The notes: generated by a model not told the origin, from the letters alone. A stretch of 64,000 bases of DNA from Candidatus Poseidoniaceae archaeon (GCA_938030705.1 CALHIR010000025.1:17259-81258); one strand, 5' to 3'. Counted from the first letter of the stretch, positions 32,201 to 41,517 are shown. A program made the numbers and translations.

Positions 32201-34306
32201 GGCCAATCGGTCACCAAGAACCTCGAAGTCTTCGTTCCGACCACGGAAGACCCCGGGGCCTTCGTCATTTACGTGAAGGGCTGGTCAGAGGGCGAACCCA
32301 TCAAGTCAGTGGAAAAAGGCACCTATGACATCCTTGAATTGGGTGTGTTCGTGTCCATCCGTTCCACCGGCAACATCGTGTTTGCTGTGGACGACCGCTC
32401 TGAACAAATCAAGCCAGGTGAGTGCGCAGACTACAACATCAACGTGACCAAGAATTTCGATTCCGGTGAACTCGTGTTCGCAACCCCAGGTGCTCCAGAA
32501 GCCAAGCCAGACGGCATCGCTATGGATGCATGGCGAGAAGAAAACTGGGTCGTCATCGTTGACTTCGCCAACGCCACAGGTTCAGCTGACGCTGGCGACG
32601 GGCTCGGCGATCCTATTGCCTGGACCATTCCAGGTACAGCCGATAAGATCACCAAGCGTGTCACCGTCCATGTTTGTGCTCCTGAAAACGCCACGGCCGG
32701 TCTCGGCCCTGCCATCACACTGAAGGGCTACCTGGACGGCTATCCACGTATTTCGGATTCGGCCATCTTGTCCACCAACGTTGAGCACGTGTTTGCTCTC
32801 GATGCGGGCGTTGATCCCGATGTTGGCACCTCGATGAACGTGAACCCCGGCGAAAAGATTTCGCTGCCGATCACGGTCACCAACGACGGAAACGGTCCTG
32901 ACCGCTTTGACTTCCGTCTCGCACGGGTCACCGATGCATTCGGCGTCGATGTCATCTGGGACATCGAAATTCCTCGAGAGACGTTGCAGGAACTCTCCCC
33001 TGACACCTATCAAGCCTTTGAGGTCATGATGAACGTGCCAAACAGAGTCCCAGCAGGCGAATACACCGTTGTGTTGCAAGCCTTCTCAGAGGAAGTCTAT
33101 CCCGATGCCAGCGGCCGAGAAACGCGGATTCGAGACACCATCGTTTTGGCGGTGTCCGTTGACGAGTTCCACGACATGCAAATCTCGATGGATTCAACCG
33201 TTGACAATGCCGTGAAGACTTCTGCCCCAGGAAAGATCGTTCGGTTCACGTTCAACGTGACCAACAACGGCAACGTTCCGGATGTTCCAACTCTAAACAA
33301 CCACACCGCTCAGCGAGACGGCGATTCTCTCCTCTGGAATGAGTTGCCCGGCATGAGCGTGCTCAGCTCCTGGGATGTGGACTGGTTCATCATGCGGCAG
33401 GTCAGCGCTGACCTCATCGTGGAGGAATCCTGCATGTACATGCAATCCACGGCCTCCTCTTTCCCAGAGGATGCTTGCGTTTACCTCGAAGATATCGACG
33501 AATGGCGTCTTCCCGAGATGGCCCCGTACGAAACCATCACCACCGTTGCTGCAGTGAAGATTGGCACGGACGCCAAGCTTGACACACGAAACATTGGCCT
33601 GAAGGTCGTATCAATGTACGGCGATATGGAAAACGACGGCGACCATGACGATTCTCCAGAATGGGATGGCGACAACTATGATTCAAACGAATTCATTGTC
33701 ACCCTCCGATTGCGAGCACCAAACCTTGAGATCAAGGAAATCATCATGCCCCCTTCCACCTCAAGCGAAGTGGACACGACGATTCCAATCGGCATCATCT
33801 TGCAGAACACAGGTAACGTCCATGCGACCGACATCGAAATCGTGCTTTGTGAATACGATGACGTGAACGATGCCGACATCATGAAGGAAATCCGTGAAAA
33901 CGGATGCGAGGAAGAGCGTGTGGTCATGCGTCAAGTGGTCGGTGCCCTGTTGGCTCCAGACGACACCGAGGATGCGAAGGAAATCGAACTCTACCTGCTC
34001 TACCCGGTTACCGCCGGAAGCAAGGGGGTTTACGTGGTGGTTGACCCGATGAACGAAATCGTTGAGTCCGATGAGAAAGACAACGTCAGGCCCATTCCAG
34101 AAGCTCTTGAGTCCAACAGCCCCATGATCGACTTGGCAAAAGAGGTCGTTGGAAAGACCGCCTTGCCGTTCGCCGTCATCGTGCTGACCATTGCCCTCCT
34201 GGGTGTGGTCTACTTGGTCGGTAAGGGCCGACGCGATGAAGTGAACAAGCGACTTGCTGAACAATCCTCGTTGGTCACTGTGCTGGCAGACGAAGAAAAC
34301 CTCTGA
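29276..34306 (+). CDS. Giant secreted surface protein: propeller-like repeats, von Willebrand A domain, CARDB/NEW3-like domains
   Basis: A 1676-residue protein with signal peptide (LASIMVLSVMSSLLIASVSV) and C-terminal anchor (LPFAVIVLTIALLGVVYLVG). Residues about 55-240 and 570-780 hold repeated NVHVVWTRNN / RIHVVWADKA / NTHIAWMDGRD / NIHIAWVDSGN strands like sialidase-type propeller blades. Inserted between them (about 255-520) is a von Willebrand A-type domain opening with LAFIVDTSGSMYSEW, the DxSxS metal site. From about residue 830 on there are Ig-like modules with ITVTNDGNGPDRFDF and IGIILQNTGNVHATDI, typical of NEW3 and CARDB domains. It probably binds other cells, particles or polymers at the surface. 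No neighbour in the same operon. Confidence 0.78.
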   Translation: MNQKIKSVSLASIMVLSVMSSLLIASVSVSASTVVITEAIQIVDGGTSSDSQTAVGSDSSGNVHVVWTRNNLHLYYSMISPRGETLIDATQITNAGLHKIWHPDLAVDEFDRIHVVWADKAGQHAIMYTALSPWSAPMDGMASDDGTITAIDDSIISRRSQNRDWPALDIDSQNNVHIVWQDNYDELGRFFNQPQIYYSMIQPDIGSGAIITLFDDTLLTPIIGHKGHPDVVVDANDYVQIAWDDTRGGKVELAFIVDTSGSMYSEWADICTVIYGGNFASGPYFQGIKPMLEEGNMTVYETIYGLGNTLPGAASSGNCQGYNQNTGPRTTPLGQTPGDDSGGIRKLPGTIYNGNTYSGYSGEDWGPGSNWACLSWKDSAGNVPGNPPTQSDHRWNPNATKIVIPVSDEGPKDGDPSQQADDKAAIQEAHDNCLLAGVIPVGLYGQGYGGAGNIQSHFMDLVQCPNGIVSTQTRNCPGNTLANTDAGGQAYEFPSGSGTNQMALLVEAMVYISTNNSREIYMSVLDPYAKMNNDPSFTPGLPGHSAQGGNYAEDTGAGADGHLVVVNDTRVTIDDAYSFHPSIGVDQQGNTHIAWMDGRDYGFEKDVNYEVYYTKLRLQGAGAWDGADEGLSTYAIKKINDTPISNVEGKNGLPPASPYAGNSVFPSLLTDDQNNIHIAWVDSGNLSANEEILYTRLNQTDLTGDGLTALDPWEAVAVTSWNSNKLGPNSGRQPAIGMPPAFSNDLGSGAHIAWSDTNKCGDDGNNNRFTICYSHVLTGQVDVDFDEGETFYHVIEPGQQTIYNMTMNNSTPGPKDLVADTYGLNISGVPMNWTANLYFASNHSSIFPDTPIFLEGGEDIRFYMRVQAPSIYQANGDELAEIRITAQSYKDPAIQNDIITLTLMDVVHGINLDTSHSMADIEQGDTAIFSITITNTGNVHDAFVFWDPNSLEGQQEWLLPFGWQVNFPIRVELDPGQSVTKNLEVFVPTTEDPGAFVIYVKGWSEGEPIKSVEKGTYDILELGVFVSIRSTGNIVFAVDDRSEQIKPGECADYNINVTKNFDSGELVFATPGAPEAKPDGIAMDAWREENWVVIVDFANATGSADAGDGLGDPIAWTIPGTADKITKRVTVHVCAPENATAGLGPAITLKGYLDGYPRISDSAILSTNVEHVFALDAGVDPDVGTSMNVNPGEKISLPITVTNDGNGPDRFDFRLARVTDAFGVDVIWDIEIPRETLQELSPDTYQAFEVMMNVPNRVPAGEYTVVLQAFSEEVYPDASGRETRIRDTIVLAVSVDEFHDMQISMDSTVDNAVKTSAPGKIVRFTFNVTNNGNVPDVPTLNNHTAQRDGDSLLWNELPGMSVLSSWDVDWFIMRQVSADLIVEESCMYMQSTASSFPEDACVYLEDIDEWRLPEMAPYETITTVAAVKIGTDAKLDTRNIGLKVVSMYGDMENDGDHDDSPEWDGDNYDSNEFIVTLRLRAPNLEIKEIIMPPSTSSEVDTTIPIGIILQNTGNVHATDIEIVLCEYDDVNDADIMKEIRENGCEEERVVMRQVVGALLAPDDTEDAKEIELYLLYPVTAGSKGVYVVVDPMNEIVESDEKDNVRPIPEALESNSPMIDLAKEVVGKTALPFAVIVLTIALLGVVYLVGKGRRDEVNKRLAEQSSLVTVLADEENL

Positions 34307-34314
34307 GCAAGTGT

Positions 34315-35061
34315 TTACTTGGACCTCGGTCCAAGGTACCAGCGGAGCTCCGTATCAAGCGGAGCGGCGATGACTTGGCCTGACCGACGAGCGATTTGCT
34401 TCTCGAGGCGTGTGCGCAAGGTAGTGATGACCTCACCAACATCGGGATGGCCAGCGAGCTCTTGCTGTACCAGCGAGGTCAGATCAATTCGATTCCCTGT
34501 CGCTTCCACCATGCTCTGAATGATGCTTCGCTCCTCATAGGACGTGAAATCGGTTTCAACTGCCGCAGAAACGCGCTGACGAACATGCTGGTGCAACGAG
34601 ATGAGGGCGTCCCTCTGGGCGTCCAATTCTTCCATGACCGAAGCGAGCGTACGCATGTGCGATAGCCCCTCGGCCACGGCGATCTTCTTCCGCCCGCTCA
34701 AAGACTCGGCAATTGGAATCGAAGCCTCAGGGAGGTTGGTGGACAATCGCATTGGACCGCCTGCGGGAAGTTTTCTCTCCTCACAGCGAAACAAATCCGG
34801 TCCAATATCCACCTGGATCGAGATGGCTCGCTCAACAGCGTAGATGGTTCGGGGCGGGCCTCCCTTTTCTGAGGGAACTTTGTTTTTGGACACCATGCCT
34901 CCCTTCTCCAATTCCTTGAGATGTTTGACCACTGCGGGTTGGCTCACACCGATCAATTCGGACAATTGCATCGGGTAGTGAGGTTCCCGAGCCAACCGCT
35001 CGAGGATTTGTCGCCGTGTTTTGTTTTGCAAGAGATACAAGGCCTGATCGAGTTCGGTCAT
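34315..35061 (-). CDS. ArsR-type winged-helix transcriptional regulator
   Basis: A 248-residue protein. Residues 1-70 form a winged helix: ALYLLQNKTRRQILERLA, then LSELIGVSQPAVVKHLKELE as helix-turn-helix and a KGGPPRTIYAV wing. The longer C-terminal part is helical with a coiled-coil-like stretch (LASVMEELDAQRDALISLHQ) probably used for dimerisation. No metal-binding cysteine pair is seen, so it does not look like a classical arsenic or zinc sensor. The track start at 35106 adds 15 residues; ATG 35061 begins the family N terminus. It follows the membrane-protein gene by about 55 bases on the same strand of the Top6 cluster. Confidence 0.8.
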   Translation of the reverse strand: MTELDQALYLLQNKTRRQILERLAREPHYPMQLSELIGVSQPAVVKHLKELEKGGMVSKNKVPSEKGGPPRTIYAVERAISIQVDIGPDLFRCEERKLPAGGPMRLSTNLPEASIPIAESLSGRKKIAVAEGLSHMRTLASVMEELDAQRDALISLHQHVRQRVSAAVETDFTSYEERSIIQSMVEATGNRIDLTSLVQQELAGHPDVGEVITTLRTRLEKQIARRSGQVIAAPLDTELRWYLGPRSK

Positions 35062-35115
35062 ACTTCTCAACCCGAGGTTGGGTAGTGCCCCCTCCTCTAT
35101 GAACACACCGTTTCT

Positions 35116-36159
35116 TCATTGGTCGTCCCAATCTTTCCAAGCCTTGCTGGGTGCTGCGGATTCGGTTTTGCTCGTTTTCCGTGCAGGTGCGGCCGATTTT
35201 CGCTCAACCGCTTGGGGTTCTGCCAACGGCACACCTTCATCCCAAGAGGCGATAGCGGCGGCGTTTGCAGCATCTTGGATGGCTTCTTCCGCACTGGTTG
35301 TTTGATATCGTTCGGTTTTGGCATGCTCGTGTGCCCCCTCAACGTCCCCTCGCATCAACGCATAGACTTGCTCTGTGGTCAGCAGGCTGCCGGCCGCCAC
35401 GTCGTTTAACCCGTCAACGAATTCATCGGAGGGCTGATGTTCAGCCGTATCGGCAAAGGGCGGTGCGACCGCCGGTTGGGACGGTACGGTGGCGTCCGGT
35501 TGGTTGAACAGCGTGGGGTGGTCGGGGTTAAGGTCGGTAATGGGAATCAACTTCCCGTCTTCACCTACCATCATGACACGAGGGCTTCGGCTCGGTTTGG
35601 AGGCAAAATACACAATGAGCGCTAGGGGGGTGGTCAATACGCCCAAACAGCACATGGCGCCGCCCAACAACAAGCTTGTTGAGCCAAAGAGCTCATCTCG
35701 CATCTCATCGACGGAGATGAGCCATCCCGTGGTTTCTTTTGTGCACTCGGAACATTCGATGACCAACGCGTGCTCGCCAGAGGCGTTGATGTCCCAAGAA
35801 GCAAGTTCCACCAAGCCCACGCCATCGCTGGTCATGGGTTGAAAATCAAGCAAGCATTTCTTTTCTTCCAAGGGCTCGCCGACCAGGGAAGACCCTTCGA
35901 CTTTGTACAAACGAACCGTTTTTTCGGCGCCGTCATCGGTTTGGTAGAATCGGTAGCATTCCTCGTCCAATATTCCCGTTGTAAACGTCCCGTTGCCGTC
36001 GTAAGCGCCTTGGTGTTGTTCACGAGGGTCCATCACGTCGCTGATGGTCGAGGCTTGACTTTGCATCAAAATGGCTCCAAGCAACAGCATGACGCCACCT
36101 GCAATGGCAAGGCGAAACGCCCAAGGCGAACGCTTGGCAGGCTCGGGTGCTTGCATCAT
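35116..36159 (-). CDS. Two-helix membrane protein with extracellular-type domain
   Basis: A 347-residue protein with a first helix near residue 15 (FRLAIAGGVMLLLGAIL), an intermediate domain of about 130 residues with four cysteines (including ECSECTKETTGW), a second helix (LLLGGAMCCLGVLTTPLALI) near 175, and a cytoplasmic, Pro/Ala-rich low-complexity tail to residue 347. No family is recognised. It lies 42 bases downstream of top6A on the same strand; a link with topoisomerase is not evident. The second codon is also ATG, so the start is uncertain by one residue. Confidence 0.65.
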   Translation of the reverse strand: MMQAPEPAKRSPWAFRLAIAGGVMLLLGAILMQSQASTISDVMDPREQHQGAYDGNGTFTTGILDEECYRFYQTDDGAEKTVRLYKVEGSSLVGEPLEEKKCLLDFQPMTSDGVGLVELASWDINASGEHALVIECSECTKETTGWLISVDEMRDELFGSTSLLLGGAMCCLGVLTTPLALIVYFASKPSRSPRVMMVGEDGKLIPITDLNPDHPTLFNQPDATVPSQPAVAPPFADTAEHQPSDEFVDGLNDVAAGSLLTTEQVYALMRGDVEGAHEHAKTERYQTTSAEEAIQDAANAAAIASWDEGVPLAEPQAVERKSAAPARKTSKTESAAPSKAWKDWDDQ

Positions 36160-36201
36160 GTCTTTCCAGACCCTCTTCCTCCATAAGGCTCGCTGATGGC
36201 G

Positions 36202-37299
36202 TCATGCAAGTCCCAATTCTGCCAGTTTTTCCGGCAGATAGGTATCGGTGACGAAATCTAAACCGTATTTTGCAAGGGATTGTTGTTCAGCCTTCTTGCC
36301 GAGTTCAAGCATCATGTTGATCTGTTCTTGCCACCATCCATCGGCGAACCTCGGATCAGAAAGTTCGGCCTTCAGCGCATCAATATCTCTCGGTGAGAGG
36401 TCATCGCTTGGCAAGTCGTAGGCTTCGATATCGCCAGCGGTTATGCCGAGGTAACTGGCTGATGGGGTGGCTAAATACTCGGAAATGTGCGCCGTCTTGA
36501 TGGCCCCATAAGCGATGGAGGCGAAGATGCGGAAGGACCACGGGTCGCCGTCGAGGAAGACGACGACAGGCAAATCCCATTCTTCGCTCATCCGCTTGAG
36601 GATACGGCGGGTTGAACGAGCTGGTTGCCCTTTGAGGTGGACCAAGCCACAGTTGAACGCCTCATCAAATCCGTTTTCAATAAGGCGGTCAAACATACCA
36701 CCGGTCTCGATGGCCATGATGAAACTGATGTCATGTTCAAGCAATTCGATCTTCTCTTCCTCTACGTTGTAGGGTACGCCGTACCCCGAATCACCCACGT
36801 CGTCTCTGGCGTTGATCCGCATCCATTCGCCTCGCCGGTTGCGCTCACGAAGGGTCAAGTTTCCAATCATCCGGGCACCGTCTTCTTCAGGTCGGAGTTT
36901 GAAATCTTCACGCAAGCATTTTGTGACGACTTCCAAGTCCTCAGCGAGGTTGTTTGACTCGTTTTGTGAAGAGAATTTTCCAAGCCCCCACCCTTCTGAA
37001 ATGTAATACATTTCTCTCAAGGTGGACGATTTTCCAGCGTCGATCATTCCCTCAATGAATTCAACCACGTGGAGGGCTCGCAACAATTGCTTGGCTGAGC
37101 CAAGGCTTGTCGCATCTCGGACAGACCGTTTCTTGCCGTACTTGTAGACGCCCAATTTTTCATCAAAGCCGATGTTGCTCTTCGTTCGAACGGGCAGGGT
37201 CATCGTCGGAGGCTCGCCCTTGACGATCTTGTCGTACATTTCTGCCACGACTTCGTGCAGGGCTATCTTGGTCTCTTCAGGCGTATGGCTCGCTGACAT
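36202..37299 (-). CDS. top6A: DNA topoisomerase VI subunit A
   Basis: A 365-residue Spo11/Top6A protein that cuts both DNA strands in the archaeal type IIB topoisomerase and relieves supercoils with Top6B. The catalytic tyrosine is in STLREMYYISEGWG near residue 100, the Toprim glutamate in FIMAIETGGMFD near 195, and the DxD in VVFLDGDPWSFRIFASI near 245. Length is normal. Its ATG overlaps the stop of top6B by one base (TGATG), so the two subunits are coupled. Confidence 0.95.
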   Translation of the reverse strand: MSASHTPEETKIALHEVVAEMYDKIVKGEPPTMTLPVRTKSNIGFDEKLGVYKYGKKRSVRDATSLGSAKQLLRALHVVEFIEGMIDAGKSSTLREMYYISEGWGLGKFSSQNESNNLAEDLEVVTKCLREDFKLRPEEDGARMIGNLTLRERNRRGEWMRINARDDVGDSGYGVPYNVEEEKIELLEHDISFIMAIETGGMFDRLIENGFDEAFNCGLVHLKGQPARSTRRILKRMSEEWDLPVVVFLDGDPWSFRIFASIAYGAIKTAHISEYLATPSASYLGITAGDIEAYDLPSDDLSPRDIDALKAELSDPRFADGWWQEQINMMLELGKKAEQQSLAKYGLDFVTDTYLPEKLAELGLA

Positions 37300-39386
37300 C
37301 AGGCATCACTCCCATAGCCCATCAGGGTTTGTTGTCCACCGCTCTTGGGCGTTTCATCCTCTTGTGAAGGAGGGGCGGCCGGGTCGGTTTCTTCTTCCTC
37401 GGCCCCCTTCTCTGAAGGTTCTTCGTCGTCTTCTCCTTCTTCTCCTCGAGATTCTTGCCGGCGAATTTCTTCCAGCAGTTTTTCATCCATCTTGGAGGCT
37501 CCAATGACTTCCTGGCTTCCTCGGTAAAAGACATCGGTCTCCGTCCAATCTCCTTTCTCAAGGCCGGATAGCGAGTACGTGATGGTGTAGGTGTGACCCG
37601 GTTCTAGGGTGTCGAGTTTCCAAGCCCAAACCCCAGTCGCTTCTTTGCGGCCACCCGTTTGGTTGCCTTCCATGACGGCGCCTTCCCGTTCCGGCCATGA
37701 GGCCAGCAAGGTGTAGGCCCGTGCTCTGGAGGTGTAGTTGAACAGCGTGATCGAGACATCAGTTTGCTTCGTTTCCTTGTTCCAAACGGTGGCGCTCTCG
37801 GCGATAACGGCCCCCATGATTCGGGTGATGGAGCCAGCGAGGTCGGGCACGGGTCGATTGAGAATGGCCGCCGATTTGGCGGCAATGGCGGGAATGATGT
37901 CGTTGACCAACTCAAACTTCTCTTGCACTTTGACCATCTTTTTCTTCTTCTCAAGGTGCTTGCGAAGTCCGCGCCCCATCTCCAACATGGCCTTTCGAAC
38001 CTCATCCATCACTTCGGCATTATCGGCCAGCGCCTCTTTGGCTTCCGAAGTGAATTGGACGTTGGTGCTGGCAAGGTGAACCAAAATGGCGGCAGGGCCC
38101 TTGGGGACGCCTCGTCCACCCGCTTGATCAAGACCGTATTGGCGCCAATCCACCGATTCAATGGCCTTCGTCAGCAAGCACCCGCCTTGTTGGTACATCA
38201 ACGGCACACGGTTAGCGAAGCGGAGCACTTCCACCGGCTTGTCGGCCGCCATACCATCGCCGAAGATGAGGCCGACTTCGACCTGGTAGGGGTTGCCCTG
38301 AGAGACGGTCGGCACCCGCGTCATCGTCGTAACAAACCGAGAATCGATGGTTTTTGACAGTCCCTTCTTGATCAACAACTCCTCAATGGGCGAAAGGCAA
38401 TTCGTCGGCGGGTTCAGCAGCTTGACGACCTTCCCGTTGAGTTGACGTTCGCCTTGGAAGGCCTCCAATAACGCCCGAATATGGTCCGGTTTCATCGATT
38501 TTGGTTTCGCCTTCTCTTCAATTTCCGCTGCCGCCAAGAGTTCCTTGGCTGCACGGGAAGAGACCCCTGAGAAATTTTTGTAGAGAAAGGAAGTCATTCG
38601 AGTGTCCGTGGATTCCGTGCACATGCGCTGAAGCGTACCGAGGTGAATGCCGTGCGGGTGAGGCTTGATGCTCTCAACTTTTCGAGGGAGACGTTCGGTG
38701 ACTCGGGCCCAGTGATGCACCTCGCCATCGGGGTCGACAAAGGTAATTTCGGCGTGGGGGTTGACGATACTCGTCATCCGCAGGTACTGGTAAACGCTCT
38801 GGCGGCCTCGCTGATATTTGGCTTTCATTCGGCAGGTAATTTCGAGGCCGTGTTCCTTTAGTGTTCCATCGGCGTTCTCCCAAAGTTCCCGCCCTTCATT
38901 GGTCTTCGTCGCCTTGTTTTTGCGAGTATCCAAGCCAATGTCAACCGTTGCAGCTGAAGTTTCCGTGGCGATTTTCGACCGAACATGTGTTTTCCGCCCG
39001 GTGGTCAGTTGGCTGTACATGACGACGCCGGTAATGCCGATGCCTTGCTGGCCACGTGATTGTCGTATGGCGTGGAACCGTGAACCAAACAGCAACTGCC
39101 CGAAGACTTTCTCGATGCTGCGCTTTGGGATACCGGGCCCGTTATCTTCTGTCTGAAGTTCGATGATGTTCTTCTTATCGTCGATTTTGGTGATCTTGAC
39201 TTTGATCTCGGGGAGGATTCTCGCTTCTTCACACGCGTCCAGGGAGTTGTCAACGGCCTCCTTGACCGCTGTGATAAGGGAGCGAGTCAAGGAATCGAAG
39301 CCAAGAAAGTGTTTGTTCTTCTCAAAAAATTCTGAAATAGCGACTTGCTTCTGATTTTTTGCCATGCGTTCTGCTGTGCCTGCCAT
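37299..39386 (-). CDS. top6B: DNA topoisomerase VI subunit B
   Basis: A 695-residue GHKL ATPase subunit of topoisomerase VI. N box VKEAVDNSLDACEEA, G1 TEDNGPGIPK, G2 SRGQQGIGITGVV all fall in the first 130 residues, followed by the H2TH and transducer domains. After residue about 560 there is an Ig-like C-terminal domain (NYTSRARAYTLLASWPER) and then an acidic Glu/Asp-rich tail of about 60 residues, ending TLMGYGSD. ATP binding dimerises B and drives strand passage. A TTATAATC string about 75-80 bases upstream on the minus strand may be the promoter of the top6BA operon. Confidence 0.95.
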   Translation of the reverse strand: MAGTAERMAKNQKQVAISEFFEKNKHFLGFDSLTRSLITAVKEAVDNSLDACEEARILPEIKVKITKIDDKKNIIELQTEDNGPGIPKRSIEKVFGQLLFGSRFHAIRQSRGQQGIGITGVVMYSQLTTGRKTHVRSKIATETSAATVDIGLDTRKNKATKTNEGRELWENADGTLKEHGLEITCRMKAKYQRGRQSVYQYLRMTSIVNPHAEITFVDPDGEVHHWARVTERLPRKVESIKPHPHGIHLGTLQRMCTESTDTRMTSFLYKNFSGVSSRAAKELLAAAEIEEKAKPKSMKPDHIRALLEAFQGERQLNGKVVKLLNPPTNCLSPIEELLIKKGLSKTIDSRFVTTMTRVPTVSQGNPYQVEVGLIFGDGMAADKPVEVLRFANRVPLMYQQGGCLLTKAIESVDWRQYGLDQAGGRGVPKGPAAILVHLASTNVQFTSEAKEALADNAEVMDEVRKAMLEMGRGLRKHLEKKKKMVKVQEKFELVNDIIPAIAAKSAAILNRPVPDLAGSITRIMGAVIAESATVWNKETKQTDVSITLFNYTSRARAYTLLASWPEREGAVMEGNQTGGRKEATGVWAWKLDTLEPGHTYTITYSLSGLEKGDWTETDVFYRGSQEVIGASKMDEKLLEEIRRQESRGEEGEDDEEPSEKGAEEEETDPAAPPSQEDETPKSGGQQTLMGYGSDA

Positions 39387-39528
39387 GGGCGTTCACCTCC
39401 CCCGGTCCTCCTCCGTCTTGATGACGTCGGGCCGACAGATGACCTTCTCCGTTCTTTGAGGGATTATAATCTCCTTAGGCGTTACAGCATGAACATTGCC
39501 GAAATCGGGACACAATTTCAACTTCCAC

Positions 39529-41517
39529 TCAAGCGAACAGGCTCGGTGTCCAGATGCTGATGTGCCCGGTGAACGCTGAGGCAGCGACCGTTAACGGGCT
39601 GGCGAGGTAGAGTTTCCCCGGTCCAGAGCGGCCTTGGAAGTTTCGATTGATGGCGGATACGGTCACTTGCTCGGGCGTAATGGAGACGCCGGGCCCAGCC
39701 CCGATGCAGGCGCCACAACCTGGGTCAATGAGTTTCACACCGACTTCCAAAAAGAGGTCATGCCATCCCATCTGTTCGGCCAAGTCTTTGACCTGACCAG
39801 AACCGTATTGAATGTAGAAATCCACGCCCTCTTTCACTTTGAGGCCTGCATCGCTGGCAGCCTTGCACACCTCAGCGTAATAGGCGATGTCGTCGGCTTT
39901 GCCCGCCGTACAGGAGCCACCGTAGGCGATGTCGACGGCCACTTGCCCAATATCGGCGATGTTGGCTCCGTTGGTGGGGTCGCTTGGAATGCCTTGGTTG
40001 GGGTCGCCGGGATGAGCCACCATTGGTACGATGGTGGAGAGGTCAATCGTGTGGACGCCCCCGTCGTAATGAGCGCCCTCGTCTGGAGCGGCTATTCGGG
40101 TGCGTTGCTCTTTCTCGGAGAGGTGCGGTTGTGATTTGAGCATCCACGCAAGGAGCGCATCGTCGGCTTCGCAGATGCCGGTGCGGCCGGAACATTCGGT
40201 GGCCATGTTGCACAGCGTTGCTCGCTCGTCGATTGAAAGCGAGGCAAGTCCAGGGCCGCCGAATTCCATGCTTCGGTTCAACGTCAATTCCTTTCGTGCG
40301 TGGTCGGCCAGAATAGCGAGGATGACGTCTTTGGCGGTGCAGCCGTGGTGAAGTTTACCGACGAGCTCAAATCGGATGGATTCAGGAACCTTCACGAACG
40401 TGAAACCAGCGCTGACGAGGTTGGCATATTCGGTGGCACCAACGCCCCACGTGAGGGCGTTTGAGGCACCGCCCATACACGTGTGGGAATCGGTTGCCTG
40501 AATGAAATCACCGATCTCAATGAATTCTTCACGAGCCACTTGGTGGCAGATACCTGGTGAGACCCCGTCAACGGCAGAATAGTCCCGTACACCCGTGTGT
40601 TGCTGGAAGGCAATTTGTAGGTCCCGGAGGGTCTGGACTTTGTGCATGAACGGCACAAATTTCGGGTTGTGCTGGGCGTAAAGCAAGTGGTCTTCGAAGA
40701 CCGCAAATTTGCTGGGGTTGGGCAGCGTGTACGTTTCGCCGTACTCCTCTTGGAGGAAGGTGTGGACCTGCGCCGTGGTGAATTCGTGGGAATAGCCGCC
40801 CTGAACTTGTGCAATCACCGGGTCGCCGGGTTTGACACACTGTCCCTCAGGCTGACTCACCAAGTTTCGACTGATGATGTGCTCAGCCATGGTCATGGGC
40901 CGTGGTGGCGTGTTGAGGGGGGCGAGTTCAAGCTCGCCGGACTTCAAGGCCTGTGCAAACGGGAACAGACCGCCGTGCTCTACAATGAGTTGTGTGACCG
41001 GGTCGTATTTTGCGGTGAAGGTTGACAACGGAATCGATTCACCGTCTTGCAATTGCTTGAGCATGCTGTGGTCGCCCATCAACTGCCCGAGGTTGATGTT
41101 GTTTCGTTCGTGAATGGGAGCGAAGGAGGCAGCGATGACGATGCTGATACCAGCCCAACGCTCGCATTGGGCGGCCGTTTCCCGGCTTGAACCGGTGCCT
41201 TTGCGCTGGCCTGAAACGATGACCTCGAAATTACCGTCCTTGAGGGCGTTTTCACGGAACACGCGCAAACCGTTGTGCATCAAGCCAGCGTAAGCGTTCT
41301 TGGCAATTTCAGCCGGGTCGTGGTCAAAACACACCCAAGCGGGCGTCATCACGTCGGTGTTGATGTCGTCAAGGAGGTCGTCGACGGTCAAATCTTCCAT
41401 GCGGAGGTCAAGCCCGTCGTAGAGTTGTTTTTTGATGAGGTCCAAGTCCTTCGTCAAGAAAAGAACCCGTTTTCCGGGCGTTAGGGCGATGTGTTCTGCC
41501 GGTTTGTTGTCTCCCAT
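39529..41517 (-). CDS. Fused aconitase-superfamily dehydratase (swivel domain followed by large subunit), 3-isopropylmalate dehydratase-like
   Basis: A 662-residue protein. Residues about 1-200 are the swivel domain (VSGQRKGTGSSRETAAQCER and SFAPIHERNNINLGQ as in LeuD). Residues about 220-660 are the iron-sulfur large part: FIQATDSHTCMGGASNAL, IAYGGSCTAGKADD and LIDPGCGACIGAGPG supply the three cluster cysteines. This swivel-first order is like bacterial AcnB without its HEAT domain and unlike separate archaeal LeuC and LeuD. The reaction is isomerisation of a hydroxy-acid; isopropylmalate is most likely because a LeuB-type enzyme lies 5 kb away, but homoaconitate or aconitate remain possible. 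GGGGGAGG before the ATG is a good ribosome site, and CATAATC at 41553-41559 may be the TATA box. Confidence 0.8.
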   Translation of the reverse strand: MGDNKPAEHIALTPGKRVLFLTKDLDLIKKQLYDGLDLRMEDLTVDDLLDDINTDVMTPAWVCFDHDPAEIAKNAYAGLMHNGLRVFRENALKDGNFEVIVSGQRKGTGSSRETAAQCERWAGISIVIAASFAPIHERNNINLGQLMGDHSMLKQLQDGESIPLSTFTAKYDPVTQLIVEHGGLFPFAQALKSGELELAPLNTPPRPMTMAEHIISRNLVSQPEGQCVKPGDPVIAQVQGGYSHEFTTAQVHTFLQEEYGETYTLPNPSKFAVFEDHLLYAQHNPKFVPFMHKVQTLRDLQIAFQQHTGVRDYSAVDGVSPGICHQVAREEFIEIGDFIQATDSHTCMGGASNALTWGVGATEYANLVSAGFTFVKVPESIRFELVGKLHHGCTAKDVILAILADHARKELTLNRSMEFGGPGLASLSIDERATLCNMATECSGRTGICEADDALLAWMLKSQPHLSEKEQRTRIAAPDEGAHYDGGVHTIDLSTIVPMVAHPGDPNQGIPSDPTNGANIADIGQVAVDIAYGGSCTAGKADDIAYYAEVCKAASDAGLKVKEGVDFYIQYGSGQVKDLAEQMGWHDLFLEVGVKLIDPGCGACIGAGPGVSITPEQVTVSAINRNFQGRSGPGKLYLASPLTVAASAFTGHISIWTPSLFA

